This document shows, in pieces, positions 26,974-35,243 of a stretch of 51,644 bases of DNA (positions are counted from its first letter, which is position 1; each line of letters opens with the position of its first letter). Source of the stretch: an uncultured Collinsella sp. Its GTDB lineage: Bacteria; Actinomycetota; Coriobacteriia; Coriobacteriales; Coriobacteriaceae. Under the pieces are notes generated by a model. The model was not told the origin of the DNA and did not search any database. It saw only the letters and a list, made by a program, of their open reading frames with translations. The stretch lies in assembly GCA_958445065.1 (NCBI GenBank), contig CAUCQW010000017.1:1-51644 (forward strand). Reading direction: 5' to 3'. The position numbers and the translations under genes are program-made.

Positions 26974-27657
26974 ATGAAAGCACTTCCGTTTCCCTGCATC
27001 CGCCCGGCTCAGGACCGCGTGCTCGAGGCGCTGCCTGCAATGGACAGCATCATGAGCGGCAACGATGCTCTGCGCGGAGCCATTGCCGATGGTCTGATGC
27101 TCAAGGACCCGGGTGCGGCGTATTACGTGTACGAATGCTCGGGCGAGCCGGGACGTGTGACGGGTGTCGTGGCGATCTGCCCGACGAGTGTACTTGCGGG
27201 CGGCAAGGGCGATGCCAGCGCCGACGTGGCCGCCGCCGCGCGCGCGATCGCCGAGCTCAAGGTGCAGCCGCGCCCCGTGTCGCTCGCCTACGAGGCGTCG
27301 CCCGTCATGGACATCATCCTGGGCGCTGCCAAAGAGGGCGCCTCGCTCTACGCCGTCACCGACCCCGCGGGTATTACGCACCGCGTGTGGGAGGTCAAGC
27401 GCGAGGACGCCGTCGGCGCCATCCGTGCCATGCTCGACCAGGCGCCGGAGCCGGCACTGGCCGACGACCCTGCCTACGCTGCCGCACTAGTCGAGGCATC
27501 ACAGCTCCTGGCCGATGAGGCCCGTTCCGCCGGAACGTACACCGGCAAGGAGCCGTTCAACTTTACCGTTGCCGTGCTCTTCCCCGCTGCGCAGGTCAGC
27601 GGCGGCGCACCGCAGGTTCCGACGGGTCTGCTCACGCACCAAGTCGCGCGGTTCTAG
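26974..27657 (+). CDS. Short, degenerate DUF1015-like protein
   Basis: The 227-residue product resembles DUF1015: PFPCIRPAQDR at the start, GAAYYVYECSGEPGRVTGVV in the middle, RPVSLAYEASPVMDIIL, GITHRVWEV, then FNFTVAVLFPAAQV near the end. Full members are about 400 residues and carry an ADGHHR motif; here that position reads DDPAYAAALVEASQLLAD, so the presumed catalytic His-His-Arg is missing. From general knowledge, DUF1015 genes often neighbour serA/serC, and here serCA is two genes upstream. The ATG at 26974 (AGGA 6 nt upstream) is preferred to the GTG at 26941. The assignment rests on remembered family patterns. Confidence 0.6.
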   Translation: MKALPFPCIRPAQDRVLEALPAMDSIMSGNDALRGAIADGLMLKDPGAAYYVYECSGEPGRVTGVVAICPTSVLAGGKGDASADVAAAARAIAELKVQPRPVSLAYEASPVMDIILGAAKEGASLYAVTDPAGITHRVWEVKREDAVGAIRAMLDQAPEPALADDPAYAAALVEASQLLADEARSAGTYTGKEPFNFTVAVLFPAAQVSGGAPQVPTGLLTHQVARF

Positions 27658-27702
27658 CAAGACCAGACCGCGCAGCACAAAAATCGGCAGCTCAACAAAC
27701 AG

Positions 27703-27743
27703 GGGGCGGAGATGCAGCAGGTACATGCATCTCCGCCCCTTTT
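27703..27743. terminator. Terminator between convergent genes
   Basis: GGGGCGGAGATGCA (27703-27716) pairs perfectly with TGCATCTCCGCCCC (27726-27739), followed by TTTT on the plus strand. The minus-strand side is less T-rich (CTGTTTGTT) but may also work for the histidine phosphatase pair. Confidence 0.88.
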
Positions 27744-27786
27744 GCGTCGAGAAGTTATGCCAGCGACCCGTGCCGCCACGCTCGCG

Positions 27787-28422
27787 TTATCCCCGTTGCG
27801 GGCCTGCTGCCGCCACAAGTGGTTCAAGCCCCAGCTCGCGCGCGTAATCCTCCTGCGTAAAGACTTCGACAAGTTCAAACGTATCGGCCGTATCGTCAAA
27901 CGCAAAATGCAGCACTGAGCAGTTGCCCGGCACGCGTTCGCGCTCGTCTGCCGCCGCGCCCCGCACGTGGTCCAAAAACTCCTTGATAGCCGAGCCATGG
28001 CTCACCGCGAGCACGCACTCGTGGTCCGGACGTCGCATAAGATCGGTTATCGTCGCCGCCATGCGCTCGCGCACCTGCATCTGGCTCTCGCCGCCAAACT
28101 GACGATAGAAATCTCGCCACGGGCGCTCGGGCATAAGCATCACGCGCTCGGCCTCAAAGTCGCCAAAGAACCACTCACGCAGACCGTCCAGGCGCTCGTA
28201 CGCCAAGCCCGGCCACAGGTTGGCGATAGTCTGCTCGGTGCGATGAAGCGTGGAGGTGTAGGCATGATCGGGCTCAATGCCGCACGCACGTAAAAACATG
28301 CCGGCGCGCGCCGCCTGGTCGCAACCCAACTGCGTAAGCGGCGAGTCACTCCACCCCTGAATGATACGCTTGAGGTTGAATATCGTCTGTCCATGACGGA
28401 CCAGATACAGATCTTTATTCAT
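27787..28422 (-). CDS. Histidine phosphatase family protein (copy 2)
   Basis: This 211-residue phosphoglycerate-mutase-superfamily enzyme has the catalytic LVRHGQT motif (RHGQ at 9-12), the STLHRTEQT segment, the acid EWFFGDFE and the second His in LAVSHGSA. Such proteins hydrolyse small phosphoesters through a phosphohistidine. GAAAGGA precedes the ATG at 28422. It starts 17 nt after the stop of an upstream paralog, so the two form an operon and probably arose by tandem duplication. The C-terminal tail is about 30 residues longer than the paralog's. Confidence 0.9.
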   Translation of the reverse strand: MNKDLYLVRHGQTIFNLKRIIQGWSDSPLTQLGCDQAARAGMFLRACGIEPDHAYTSTLHRTEQTIANLWPGLAYERLDGLREWFFGDFEAERVMLMPERPWRDFYRQFGGESQMQVRERMAATITDLMRRPDHECVLAVSHGSAIKEFLDHVRGAAADERERVPGNCSVLHFAFDDTADTFELVEVFTQEDYARELGLEPLVAAAGPQRG

Positions 28423-28439
28423 AGGGGTCCTTTCGTTCG

Positions 28440-28982
28440 TTACCAATCAAGGAGCGAAAACGCCCCGTCGCAATAGCCAAAATGAAGCACGGCTCCGTTG
28501 TCGGGTAGCTCTCCCCTGCCAGTCACATACTCAAGAAACTCCTGGCAGGCTGAGCCGTGGGAAACCGCCAGCACGCAGTCGTGCTGCGGCCTGGCCATGA
28601 TGCGCGACAGCACCGCGACCATACGCGACTGGAGCTGCACTTCAGACTCGCCACCAAAGGCCACCGGATAATCACCCCAGGGCTGCGGCGGCATATCGCG
28701 ATTTGATGTGCCCTCCAGCGAGCCCAAATGCCACTCGCGTAGGTCATCGACCAGCTCTATCGAGCGGCCCTCACCAGCAATTAGCTCAGCCGTACGCCGC
28801 GCCCGGCCCAACGGGGAGGAATACACACGGTCAAAGGTCACGCCACGCGCCTCAAACGCCGCGCGCGTCGCCAGCGCCTGCTCGCGCCCGCGCGCCGTAA
28901 GCGGCGAATCGTGCCCACCCTGCAAAATGTTCTGCACATTGAGCTCAGTCTGCCCATGCCGCACCAAATACAGATCTGCCAC
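28440..28982 (-). CDS. Histidine phosphatase family protein (copy 1)
   Basis: The 180-residue paralog of the next gene shares LVRHGQTELN (RHGQ 8-11), SSPLGRARRTAEL, LREWHLGSLEG and VLAVSHGSACQEFLEYV. The GGESEVQLQSRM segment is also in common with its neighbour. The substrate is unknown; both lack features that would mark a true glycolytic mutase. It is the first gene of the two-gene unit. Confidence 0.9.
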   Translation of the reverse strand: MADLYLVRHGQTELNVQNILQGGHDSPLTARGREQALATRAAFEARGVTFDRVYSSPLGRARRTAELIAGEGRSIELVDDLREWHLGSLEGTSNRDMPPQPWGDYPVAFGGESEVQLQSRMVAVLSRIMARPQHDCVLAVSHGSACQEFLEYVTGRGELPDNGAVLHFGYCDGAFSLLDW

Positions 28983-28997
28983 ACGCCCTCCCCTCGT

Positions 28998-29032
28998 ACC
29001 ACCACAAAGGGGACAGGTACCTTTGTGGTGGT
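28998..29032. terminator. Family 1 palindrome
   Basis: ACCACCACAAAGG pairs perfectly with CCTTTGTGGTGGT around GGACAGGTA. It lies downstream of the nitroreductase stop codon (minus strand) and just upstream of the phosphatase pair. Confidence 0.8.
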
Positions 29033-29064
29033 TTACCGCCGGATCACACCGCGGTGACGCTCAA

Positions 29065-29736
29065 CTACAGCAGTACGTCGGCGAGCGAACGCTTGGGTAC
29101 GTGGTGCACCTGTGCCTCGTCGCGCCAATAATTGATGGAGCCATCGGGGTTGGAATCGATCGCATCGATCACCTGCGTTTCGGCCGGAACGCCAAACGCC
29201 ATGATCAGCTTGAGCTCATACTTGTCGTTATCGAGCCCCATGGCATCGATCGCGTGGGGCGTAAAGGCCTTGAACATGCAGGCAGCCACCTCGGGCGTGG
29301 CGCTGCGGGCGGCGAGCATCATCGTCTGCGCGGCAATGCCCGTGTCGACCTCGGTAATGGGAGCGGCGGGCTTGCCCGGAACGGCGCGCTCGGCAAGAAT
29401 CGCGATGTAGCCGGTCGGGCGCTCGCCCTCATCGGGACCCGACCAATCCTTGAGCGCACCGGCCCATGCAAGCTCGTCAAACACGCGAGCGCAGTCCTCG
29501 GAACCGCCCACCACATGAAAACGAAGACGCTGAGCATTGGCACCACAGGGAGTCAGGTGCGCCAGCTCCGCCAGCTCAAGCAAAAGCTCACGCGGCACGC
29601 GCATGGACTCGTCAAAGCGACGGCACGTGCGGGCGCAGCGAACCAACGCATCAAACGCGTCCAAGCCGAGCTTTTCGCAACCCTGCTTTGCCATCGACTC
29701 AGCGCTTACCGGCGCTGCGGGAACTGCTTCGTTCAT
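29065..29736 (-). CDS. Nitroreductase family protein
   Basis: The 223-residue protein is an FMN-dependent nitroreductase-fold oxidoreductase: the FMN-binding ARTCRRFDE near residue 35, LAHLTPCGANAQRLRF (the SPSGxNxQPWRF-type motif) and the DTGIAAQTMMLAA helix. Such enzymes reduce nitro compounds, quinones or other acceptors with NAD(P)H. The ATG at 29736 has GGGGG 7 nt upstream; the open frame extends far upstream but reads unlike protein. It stands alone. Confidence 0.88.
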   Translation of the reverse strand: MNEAVPAAPVSAESMAKQGCEKLGLDAFDALVRCARTCRRFDESMRVPRELLLELAELAHLTPCGANAQRLRFHVVGGSEDCARVFDELAWAGALKDWSGPDEGERPTGYIAILAERAVPGKPAAPITEVDTGIAAQTMMLAARSATPEVAACMFKAFTPHAIDAMGLDNDKYELKLIMAFGVPAETQVIDAIDSNPDGSINYWRDEAQVHHVPKRSLADVLL

Positions 29737-29971
29737 AGGGACCCCCAATTTCGGGCAATTGTTCTTAGGAAAATCTAACCTAAAACGTAGGCAATAACGA
29801 ACAGGGCTGCAATGTTCTACACCTGTTGAATAGAAAATCGCGACGTGGGGAACAACGGAAACAATTCGGGGCCTTTGGGTTACGTTTCGCCCTCCCCGAC
29901 CCATACGCCAGCGCCTTTAGGCGATACTGGTTGTAACGATCAAGGCTTACGCCGCACGGAAAGGAGACATT

Positions 29972-30574
29972 ATGGGCATCTTTAAGAACGATGACCAAAA
30001 ATCGAGCCAGTTTGGATTTGACGAGAAAAGCATGGCAGGCAAGGCCGTCAAGGCCGTGCGCTGGATTTACGCCATCACGGGCGTCTTGGCGCTCGTCGCC
30101 GGCATCGCACTGCTGTTTGCGCCCGCCAAGTCCCTCGTCTTCCTAACGACCGTCTTGGGCTTCTACTTTGTGATCACGGCCGCGATCAGGCTGTTTACCG
30201 CTGTTTTCGAGCCACTGCTGCCCACCGGCTGGCGCGTGACGAGCATCATCTCCAACCTACTCATTATCTTGGGCGGCGTCATAATCCTGCGCAACCAGGC
30301 CTTCTCGACCGCAACGCTCACCACGATGGTGGTTATCGTGGCCGGCTTTGGCTGGATCGTCGAAGGTGTCATGTCCATTCTGGAGTCCGAGCTTTCGTCC
30401 AACCGTGCCCTCGCCATCCTGAGCGGCGCGCTCTCCATCATCGCCGGCATGTTCGTGTTTATCTATCCGCTGTGGTCGGCCAAGATGCTCGTCATCTTTA
30501 GCGGCGCCGCACTGCTGGTGTTTGGCGTAACGCTGATTGTCCGCGCCATTCAGTTTGGCAAACTGGTGCACTAG
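29972..30574 (+). CDS. HdeD/DUF308-like membrane protein
   Basis: The 200-residue protein has a 30-residue polar N-terminus and six hydrophobic segments arranged as three repeated helix pairs (for example ITGVLALVAGIALLFAP and LSGALSIIAGMFVFIYPL), the pattern of DUF308/HdeD proteins linked in other bacteria to acid stress. The role here is unknown. A strong AAAGGAG precedes the ATG. The stop codon is immediately followed by the ATG of the next gene (TAGATG), so translation is probably coupled. Confidence 0.88.
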   Translation: MGIFKNDDQKSSQFGFDEKSMAGKAVKAVRWIYAITGVLALVAGIALLFAPAKSLVFLTTVLGFYFVITAAIRLFTAVFEPLLPTGWRVTSIISNLLIILGGVIILRNQAFSTATLTTMVVIVAGFGWIVEGVMSILESELSSNRALAILSGALSIIAGMFVFIYPLWSAKMLVIFSGAALLVFGVTLIVRAIQFGKLVH

Positions 30575-31057
30575 ATGCCAAGGACGCTCTTTATTGATGC
30601 CGACGCCTGCCCGGTCACGCGCGAGTCGATTGACTGCGCGCGGCGGGCGGGCGTCGCCGTTGTTATCGCCGGCAACAGCACGCAAAACCTGGAACGGCAC
30701 ATTCGCCGCGACGACCCGCGCGATGCCGAGCACGCGCGACGCGGCTTTTGGGTCACGACGCTCGATGTGAGCGTGGGCGCCGACAGCGCCGACTTTGCCA
30801 TTGTCGAACGCCTGCAGGCGGGCGACGTAGTCGTGACGCAGGACATTGGCTTGGCGAGCATGGCGCTCGGGCGCGATGCCGCCGCCATCGGCGTGCGCGG
30901 GCGCGTCTACGACAAAGCGACCATCGACATGCAGTTGTTTATTCGCCACGAGGAAAAGAAGGTACGCCGCGCCGGGGGACGCACTCGCGGACCGGCGGCA
31001 TTTACCAGCGAAGACCGGGCCCGCTTTAAACGCAACCTCACCGAGCTGCTGCGCTAA
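30575..31057 (+). CDS. UPF0178 (YaiI/YqxD) family protein
   Basis: The 160-residue protein starts with the family motif TLFIDADACPV, then VAVVIAGNSTQ, the central DVVVTQDIGLASMAL and GRVYDKATI, and ends with the RAGGRTRGP-x-FTSEDRARF segment that is diagnostic of UPF0178. These are PIN-like NYN-domain proteins with acidic residues suggesting nuclease chemistry, but no activity is established. Its start abuts the stop of the HdeD-like gene with no intergenic base. Confidence 0.93.
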   Translation: MPRTLFIDADACPVTRESIDCARRAGVAVVIAGNSTQNLERHIRRDDPRDAEHARRGFWVTTLDVSVGADSADFAIVERLQAGDVVVTQDIGLASMALGRDAAAIGVRGRVYDKATIDMQLFIRHEEKKVRRAGGRTRGPAAFTSEDRARFKRNLTELLR

Positions 31058-31059
31058 CC

Positions 31060-31099
31060 AAGGTAGATTTTCGGGACATGCCCGGAAATCTACCTTTTT
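31060..31099 (+). terminator. Terminator of the HdeD-like/UPF0178 operon
   Basis: AAGGTAGATTTTCGGG pairs with CCCGGAAATCTACCTT (one mismatch) across ACATG, followed by TTT. Confidence 0.88.
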
Positions 31100-31140
31100 G
31101 TTTTGAGCGGTGTGAGCGCTCGGAATCCATGGCTCAACAA

Positions 31141-31214
31141 AAAAACGGGCTTCAAAATGCCATGCGTCGCCGCATTGCGCAGGCGCCGAGCATGGCTATT
31201 TGAAGCCCATTTTT
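31141..31214. terminator. Terminator of the metal exporter gene
   Basis: GGGCTTCAAA (31147-31156) pairs with TTTGAAGCCC (31199-31208), and TGCCATGC with GCATGGC inside; A/T runs of five to six flank both ends, so it may act in both directions. Confidence 0.8.
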
Positions 31215-31223
31215 TAGGCCTAC

Positions 31224-32324
31224 TTAGAGGCCGAAGGCGGATAGGATAAGGCCCCAGCCGGCGCCGATGATGTACATCATGACCAGGAACACGGCGTTTT
31301 CACGAGCGCTGCGGTTGGTGCGGAACAGGACAAGATAGCCCACGCCGGCGGAAATGAGCGTGCCGGCGAGCATCGGCGCCAGCTGTAGCGCGCCCTCCAG
31401 GTACAGCTGCGTAATGACCACGCTGGCCGAGCAGTTGGGGATCAGGCCGACGAGTGCCGAGCCCAAGACGGCGAGCGTCTCGTTGCCACGCAGGAACTGC
31501 TCGATCGCGGACTCTCCGAAGGTCTCGAGCACGGCAACTAGAATCAGCGTCACCAGGAAAATAAAAACCGAAACCTGCACGGTGTGCGAGATCGCGCTGC
31601 GGATAATCGACAGGACGGGCGCACCTTCGTGGGAGTGACCGTGGTCGTGCCCATGGCCGTGGTGGTGCTCATGCTCGCCTGCGTGACCGTGGTCATGGCT
31701 GTGTCCGTGGTCGCGCTCGTGTTCATCTTCATCATCATCGCAACCGCAATGGTCGCGCTCGCACAACTCGTGGATGTGGTCGGCGCTCACGCCCGCCTCG
31801 GCCACTTCATCAATGATGTCGCCCCCGGTATGGTCGTCATGCGCGCAGTTCACATGAGCCGGATTGGCAGCGGTCCCCAGCACGGTACGGCGAATCGCCG
31901 CATGCGCGCGGGCATTACGACGAAGGCCGCGGATAGCCGCGTCCACGATAAAGCCCGTGACCAGCGCGATCAGTGCCTTCGAAGCCAAAAGCATCGCCAT
32001 GGTCTGCACGGGCACCTGCTCGGCGAGCAACAGCGGCAGCATCTCATCGGAGGTCGAGAGGAACACGGCGACCAGCGTGCCCAGCGTCACGACACGGCCG
32101 GCGTACAGCGTTGCTGCCATGGCCGAAAATCCGCACTGCGGCACAATGCCCAGCAGCGAGCCAGCCACGGGACCCGCAGCGCCGGCGCGCTTGATAGCGC
32201 CGTTGACGCGGTCGCCCGCAACGTGCTCAAGTGTCTCGAGAGCAAGATACGTCACCAACAAAAACGGCGCCAGCGAGAGCGTGTCCTTGCCGGCGTCGAG
32301 CAGAATATCAATCAGCAAATCCAT
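31224..32324 (-). CDS. Putative heavy-metal exporter with His-rich loop (ArsP_2-like)
   Basis: The 366-residue protein resembles the ten-helix family annotated as putative manganese/arsenic efflux transporter. Two homologous halves each carry a Pro-x-Cys turn: GIVPQCGFSAM (60-70) and IPNCSASVV in the second half. Between them is a cytoplasmic or loop region with about 20 His in residues 192-232 (DHGHSHDHGHAGEHE and similar), a likely metal buffer. The ATG at 32324 is preceded by AAAGGTTCC at a somewhat long distance. Two 16-nt direct repeats sit in its promoter region. The metal is not defined by sequence; Zn, Mn, Ni or Cd are possible. Confidence 0.82.
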   Translation of the reverse strand: MDLLIDILLDAGKDTLSLAPFLLVTYLALETLEHVAGDRVNGAIKRAGAAGPVAGSLLGIVPQCGFSAMAATLYAGRVVTLGTLVAVFLSTSDEMLPLLLAEQVPVQTMAMLLASKALIALVTGFIVDAAIRGLRRNARAHAAIRRTVLGTAANPAHVNCAHDDHTGGDIIDEVAEAGVSADHIHELCERDHCGCDDDEDEHERDHGHSHDHGHAGEHEHHHGHGHDHGHSHEGAPVLSIIRSAISHTVQVSVFIFLVTLILVAVLETFGESAIEQFLRGNETLAVLGSALVGLIPNCSASVVITQLYLEGALQLAPMLAGTLISAGVGYLVLFRTNRSARENAVFLVMMYIIGAGWGLILSAFGL

Positions 32325-32356
32325 GACGGATGGAACCTTTCATGTCTTTCGGCAGC

Positions 32357-32402
32357 ATTGTAAAAGTCCTAGCGGTCAACTAGGGTATTGTAGTTGTCCT
32401 AG
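32357..32402. promoter_or_regulatory. Pair of 16-nt direct repeats in exporter promoter
   Basis: ATTGTAAAAGTCCTAG (32357-32372) and ATTGTAGTTGTCCTAG (32387-32402) share 13 of 16 bases at a 30-nt period, i.e. about three helical turns. On the minus strand they read CTAGGAC-N3-TACAAT, so each may contain a -10-like TACAAT. They are probably binding sites of a metal-responsive regulator. Confidence 0.5.
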
Positions 32403-32496
32403 GCGCGATGCCAATAGTTGCCCATGGTAAACTATCATCTCGCCACATCTCAATGAACCCGAGCCGCGCGGTGCGGCCCGTCCAAGGAGCAGTTAT

Positions 32497-33465
32497 ATGA
32501 ACGTTTCACAAGCACTCGAATACGAGCGCCAGCCGTTTATTCCCATGTTTATCTATGGCGATCACGGCGCCATGGAGTCCGAGCGCCAGAAGGGCGAAGA
32601 GGCCCTTAAGGTGCTCGAAACCGAGTACTTTACCGCCGAGGGCGACCCCAGCTTCGACTTTGCCACCGTGCGCGACCTGGCTGACCGCAACCGCGACCTG
32701 TGCGACCAGATTGGCGAGGCACGCCTGCGCAACGTGACGCCCGCGACGCTTTCGCGCGGCCTGTCCGATGCCGACACCTGCGCCGCCATCGGCAAGATGC
32801 AAAAGCGCACCGCCGCGTCCGTTATGCGCGAAATCCGCGGCGACCGCGACGCGCTCGGCGTGGCCTACGCCCGCAAGCCCATCCAGGGCACCGTGCTCGG
32901 TATCGACATCGAGACCACCGGCCGTGCACCCGAGCGCGGCTATATCATCAACGTGGGCTGGGAGATCATGGAGCTCACCAGCGACGCCGTCCCGCATGAC
33001 GCCGAGGCACACTACTGCGGCCTGCCCGACATCTACCGCGGCGAGGATGTGCCGCTATCGAACATCCATCACATTACCTGGGACGACATCGACGGCAAAA
33101 AACCATTCCGCGAGAACAAGGAACTGCAGAAGCAGCTGCTCAAACTTATGAAGAAGTACCCGTACATGGCGCATAACGCCGCGTTCGAAGACAGTTGGTT
33201 CAAGATCCACCTGGACGGTTACGCCGAGGCACGCCGCGCCGGCAAGATCATCGTCATCGACTCGCGCCAGATCTGCCGCAGCCTGGATGCCGACGTCCGC
33301 TCGCTCCCCCGCGAGTCCGCGCCCGCCGCGCTCGAGAACTGGGCGCGCCGCCGTGGCACCCTCGCCGCCGACGCCAACGAGCAGCACCTGGGCCTCGACG
33401 ACACCGACCTCATGCTCCGCACGGTTCAGGCCGAGTTCAACCTCAAGAACCTATTCGCGAAATAA
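32497..33465 (+). CDS. DnaQ-fold 3'-5' exonuclease-like protein
   Basis: The 322-residue protein has a helical N-terminal part of about 130 residues of unknown role, then a DEDDh exonuclease domain: Exo I GIDIETTG (D137, E139), Exo II in AHNAAFEDSWF, and Exo III HLGLDDTDLM with the DEDDh histidine just before the final Asp. Such domains trim DNA or RNA 3' ends. AAGGAG lies 8 nt before the ATG. It is a single-gene unit with its own terminator. Confidence 0.85.
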   Translation: MNVSQALEYERQPFIPMFIYGDHGAMESERQKGEEALKVLETEYFTAEGDPSFDFATVRDLADRNRDLCDQIGEARLRNVTPATLSRGLSDADTCAAIGKMQKRTAASVMREIRGDRDALGVAYARKPIQGTVLGIDIETTGRAPERGYIINVGWEIMELTSDAVPHDAEAHYCGLPDIYRGEDVPLSNIHHITWDDIDGKKPFRENKELQKQLLKLMKKYPYMAHNAAFEDSWFKIHLDGYAEARRAGKIIVIDSRQICRSLDADVRSLPRESAPAALENWARRRGTLAADANEQHLGLDDTDLMLRTVQAEFNLKNLFAK

Positions 33466-33530
33466 CCGATCCATCTGCGGGAGCGCCTGCCAGGCACAGC
33501 GCAATCCGTCTGGGCACACCGACACGCAGT

Positions 33531-33565
33531 AAACTAGGGCGCAGCCTTATGCTGCACCCTAGTTT
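33531..33565 (+). terminator. Terminator of the exonuclease gene
   Basis: AAACTAGGG-C-GCAGC pairs with GCTGC-A-CCCTAGTTT across CTTAT, followed by TCATC; only a short T-run. Confidence 0.75.
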
Positions 33566-34015
33566 TCATCAAAACGAGCAAATACGCGTGCTTCACATAG
33601 TCGGCAGGTTGGCCCACCTACATTTTTCGAGTTGTTCGGCCAGCTGAACCACTAGTCAAGGCCCCTTGAACCGCAATCGAAGCTAAAATCGCCTTAATTT
33701 CGCAACCAAGCCCCATAAATCTACCTGAATCAATTCGAATAGGACGTTGCGATCGCACCTATTTGTATAGGATAAGGCCGAATAACTCAAATTATGTTGG
33801 TGAGGCATCTGAGCGGTCGGCAAAAACGCTTAGAAGCTACGAATCCGCAACTAAAGTTCATCAAAAAGGGGCAGCCGGCAGAAACCTCCCCAGCCAAAGC
33901 TGCTCCCTCAATACGACAGCTCAAAAACCCACCGTTCGCAGAAGATAAGCCGCGCCCCAATACCGTTGCCCGAAGTTTCGGGCGTATGCGGCGTCCGCTA
34001 TGCCATCATGCGCGT
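33566..34015. other. AT-richer gene-free stretch before the nuclease-like gene
   Basis: No convincing gene. It holds the left copy of the 29-nt direct repeat (33613-33641), an inverted partial copy (33774-33788, GGCCGAATAACTCAA) and a CCCGAA/TTCGGG hairpin (33969-33982). The nuclease reading frame is technically open from 33794, but the encoded basic, Pro/Lys-rich 74 residues do not look like a folded domain. Confidence 0.55.
33613..33641. repeat. Left 29-nt direct repeat flanking the nuclease-like gene
   Basis: CCACCTACATTTTTCGAGTT followed by GTTCGGCCA; 27 of 29 bases agree with the copy at 35244-35272. Confidence 0.85.
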
Positions 34016-35224
34016 ATGGGAATCATTCTGTCACATACCACGGCACGCGCTGTATACCAAACAGCCAACTCGCTCGCAAGCTACGCGACCGGTCCCATAC
34101 CTATGGAAAAGATCAGGGTGTCTGCGCCGACCACGTCCGACCTGGAAGCGGCACGAGCATGGCTCAACAGAAAGAATGTCGATTCTGAACGTATCCATGT
34201 GCTGACGTTTTCCAATAATGCCAAAAGGCACCGCAAGGGCTGCATCTGCCACTGCACGCACTATACGTTTGATGCAGAAAGCTACCTAGAACTCGAGCCG
34301 AACGTCTACATCGTCGATATCAAGCTGTGCGCGTTAGAAGCAACAGCCGACCTCAACCTTTCGGAGCTCGTTGAGTATTACTTTGAAATCTGCGGCTCCT
34401 ACGCGCTTGGAACGTCCGACGAAACTCAATATCGCGAGCGCCCAGCCCTAACCAGCGTTGAAGAGCTCAGAGCCTTCTTTTCAGAGGCACCGGGGTATCG
34501 TGGATCTAATAAAGCACTTAAGGCACTTTCTTATGTACACGAAGGCTGTCGCTCCCCACTCGAAACGGCGTTTGTCATGATGCTGACAATGCCCAAGTCA
34601 ATGGGTGGCTTAGCCATACGCGCTATCAAAACGGATTATCCAATCCCAGTCCCCAAAAGATACGCCGCCCTAACGCGACGGACGGTTTTCTACCTCGACG
34701 CGCTGCTCGAAAATTCGATGACCGATATCGAATACAACGGCTTTTACCACGACGAACCCGAGCAGCAATCAATTGACGAGGAGCGCCGAAACACGCTGCG
34801 AAACATGGGATATGCCGTTATCACAGTTAATCGTCATTCGTTTTTCAAACAGTCCGCTTTTAAACGGGTCATGGAAGCGATTCGCATTCGCGAGAAGATA
34901 TGGCCCGGTCGACTCCCGGATAACTTCGCCATCCTGCAAGAAACTCTTCGTCAATTTGTCTTGCGGCGCTACTTCGAATACGGTCGCCGCGTCCTGGAGA
35001 CACTCAAAGAAGAAGAGGCCGCCAAGCGCGAAATTGCAAGCCAATATCCGCAAGCTGATGACCCGAGCATCAACGATGTGCCCGAACCCGACGACATGCA
35101 ACACGTCGGGGCCCTTGCTGAGGAAATCAATGGGGCTTGGGAATGCGACATGTTCGCAAAAATCGATGAAAACCGCACGGAAGACGACACGATTATTGAT
35201 CTAATTGAGAATTCGCTCTTCTAA
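34016..35224 (+). CDS. AbiEi/DUF559-like predicted PD-(D/E)XK nuclease
   Basis: From ATG 34016 the 402-residue product opens with ILSHTTARAVYQ and has the layout of actinobacterial proteins with an AbiEi-like N-terminus and a DUF559/Vsr-like endonuclease domain. Candidate nuclease residues are E183 (SPLETAF), D228 (VFYLDALL), E239 in IEYNGFYH (238-245), and the DEERRNTLRNMGYAVITV helix-strand (254-271). The acidic C-terminal tail of about 80 residues is family-unlike. No ribosome binding site is seen; CATCAT at 34004-34009 could be a -10 box for a leaderless message. Base composition is visibly less GC-rich than its neighbours, and direct repeats flank the gene. Function is unknown; defence or mobile-DNA roles are guesses. 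Confidence 0.65.
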   Translation: MGIILSHTTARAVYQTANSLASYATGPIPMEKIRVSAPTTSDLEAARAWLNRKNVDSERIHVLTFSNNAKRHRKGCICHCTHYTFDAESYLELEPNVYIVDIKLCALEATADLNLSELVEYYFEICGSYALGTSDETQYRERPALTSVEELRAFFSEAPGYRGSNKALKALSYVHEGCRSPLETAFVMMLTMPKSMGGLAIRAIKTDYPIPVPKRYAALTRRTVFYLDALLENSMTDIEYNGFYHDEPEQQSIDEERRNTLRNMGYAVITVNRHSFFKQSAFKRVMEAIRIREKIWPGRLPDNFAILQETLRQFVLRRYFEYGRRVLETLKEEEAAKREIASQYPQADDPSINDVPEPDDMQHVGALAEEINGAWECDMFAKIDENRTEDDTIIDLIENSLF

Positions 35225-35243
35225 AGGCGATCTCTGCGGATGT

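Noticed and set aside
33794..34015. N-terminal extension of the nuclease-like protein from ATG 33794
   Set aside because: The 74 added residues are basic and low in hydrophobic order, lie partly over the inverted repeat fragment and have no ribosome binding site; the domain begins at 34016.
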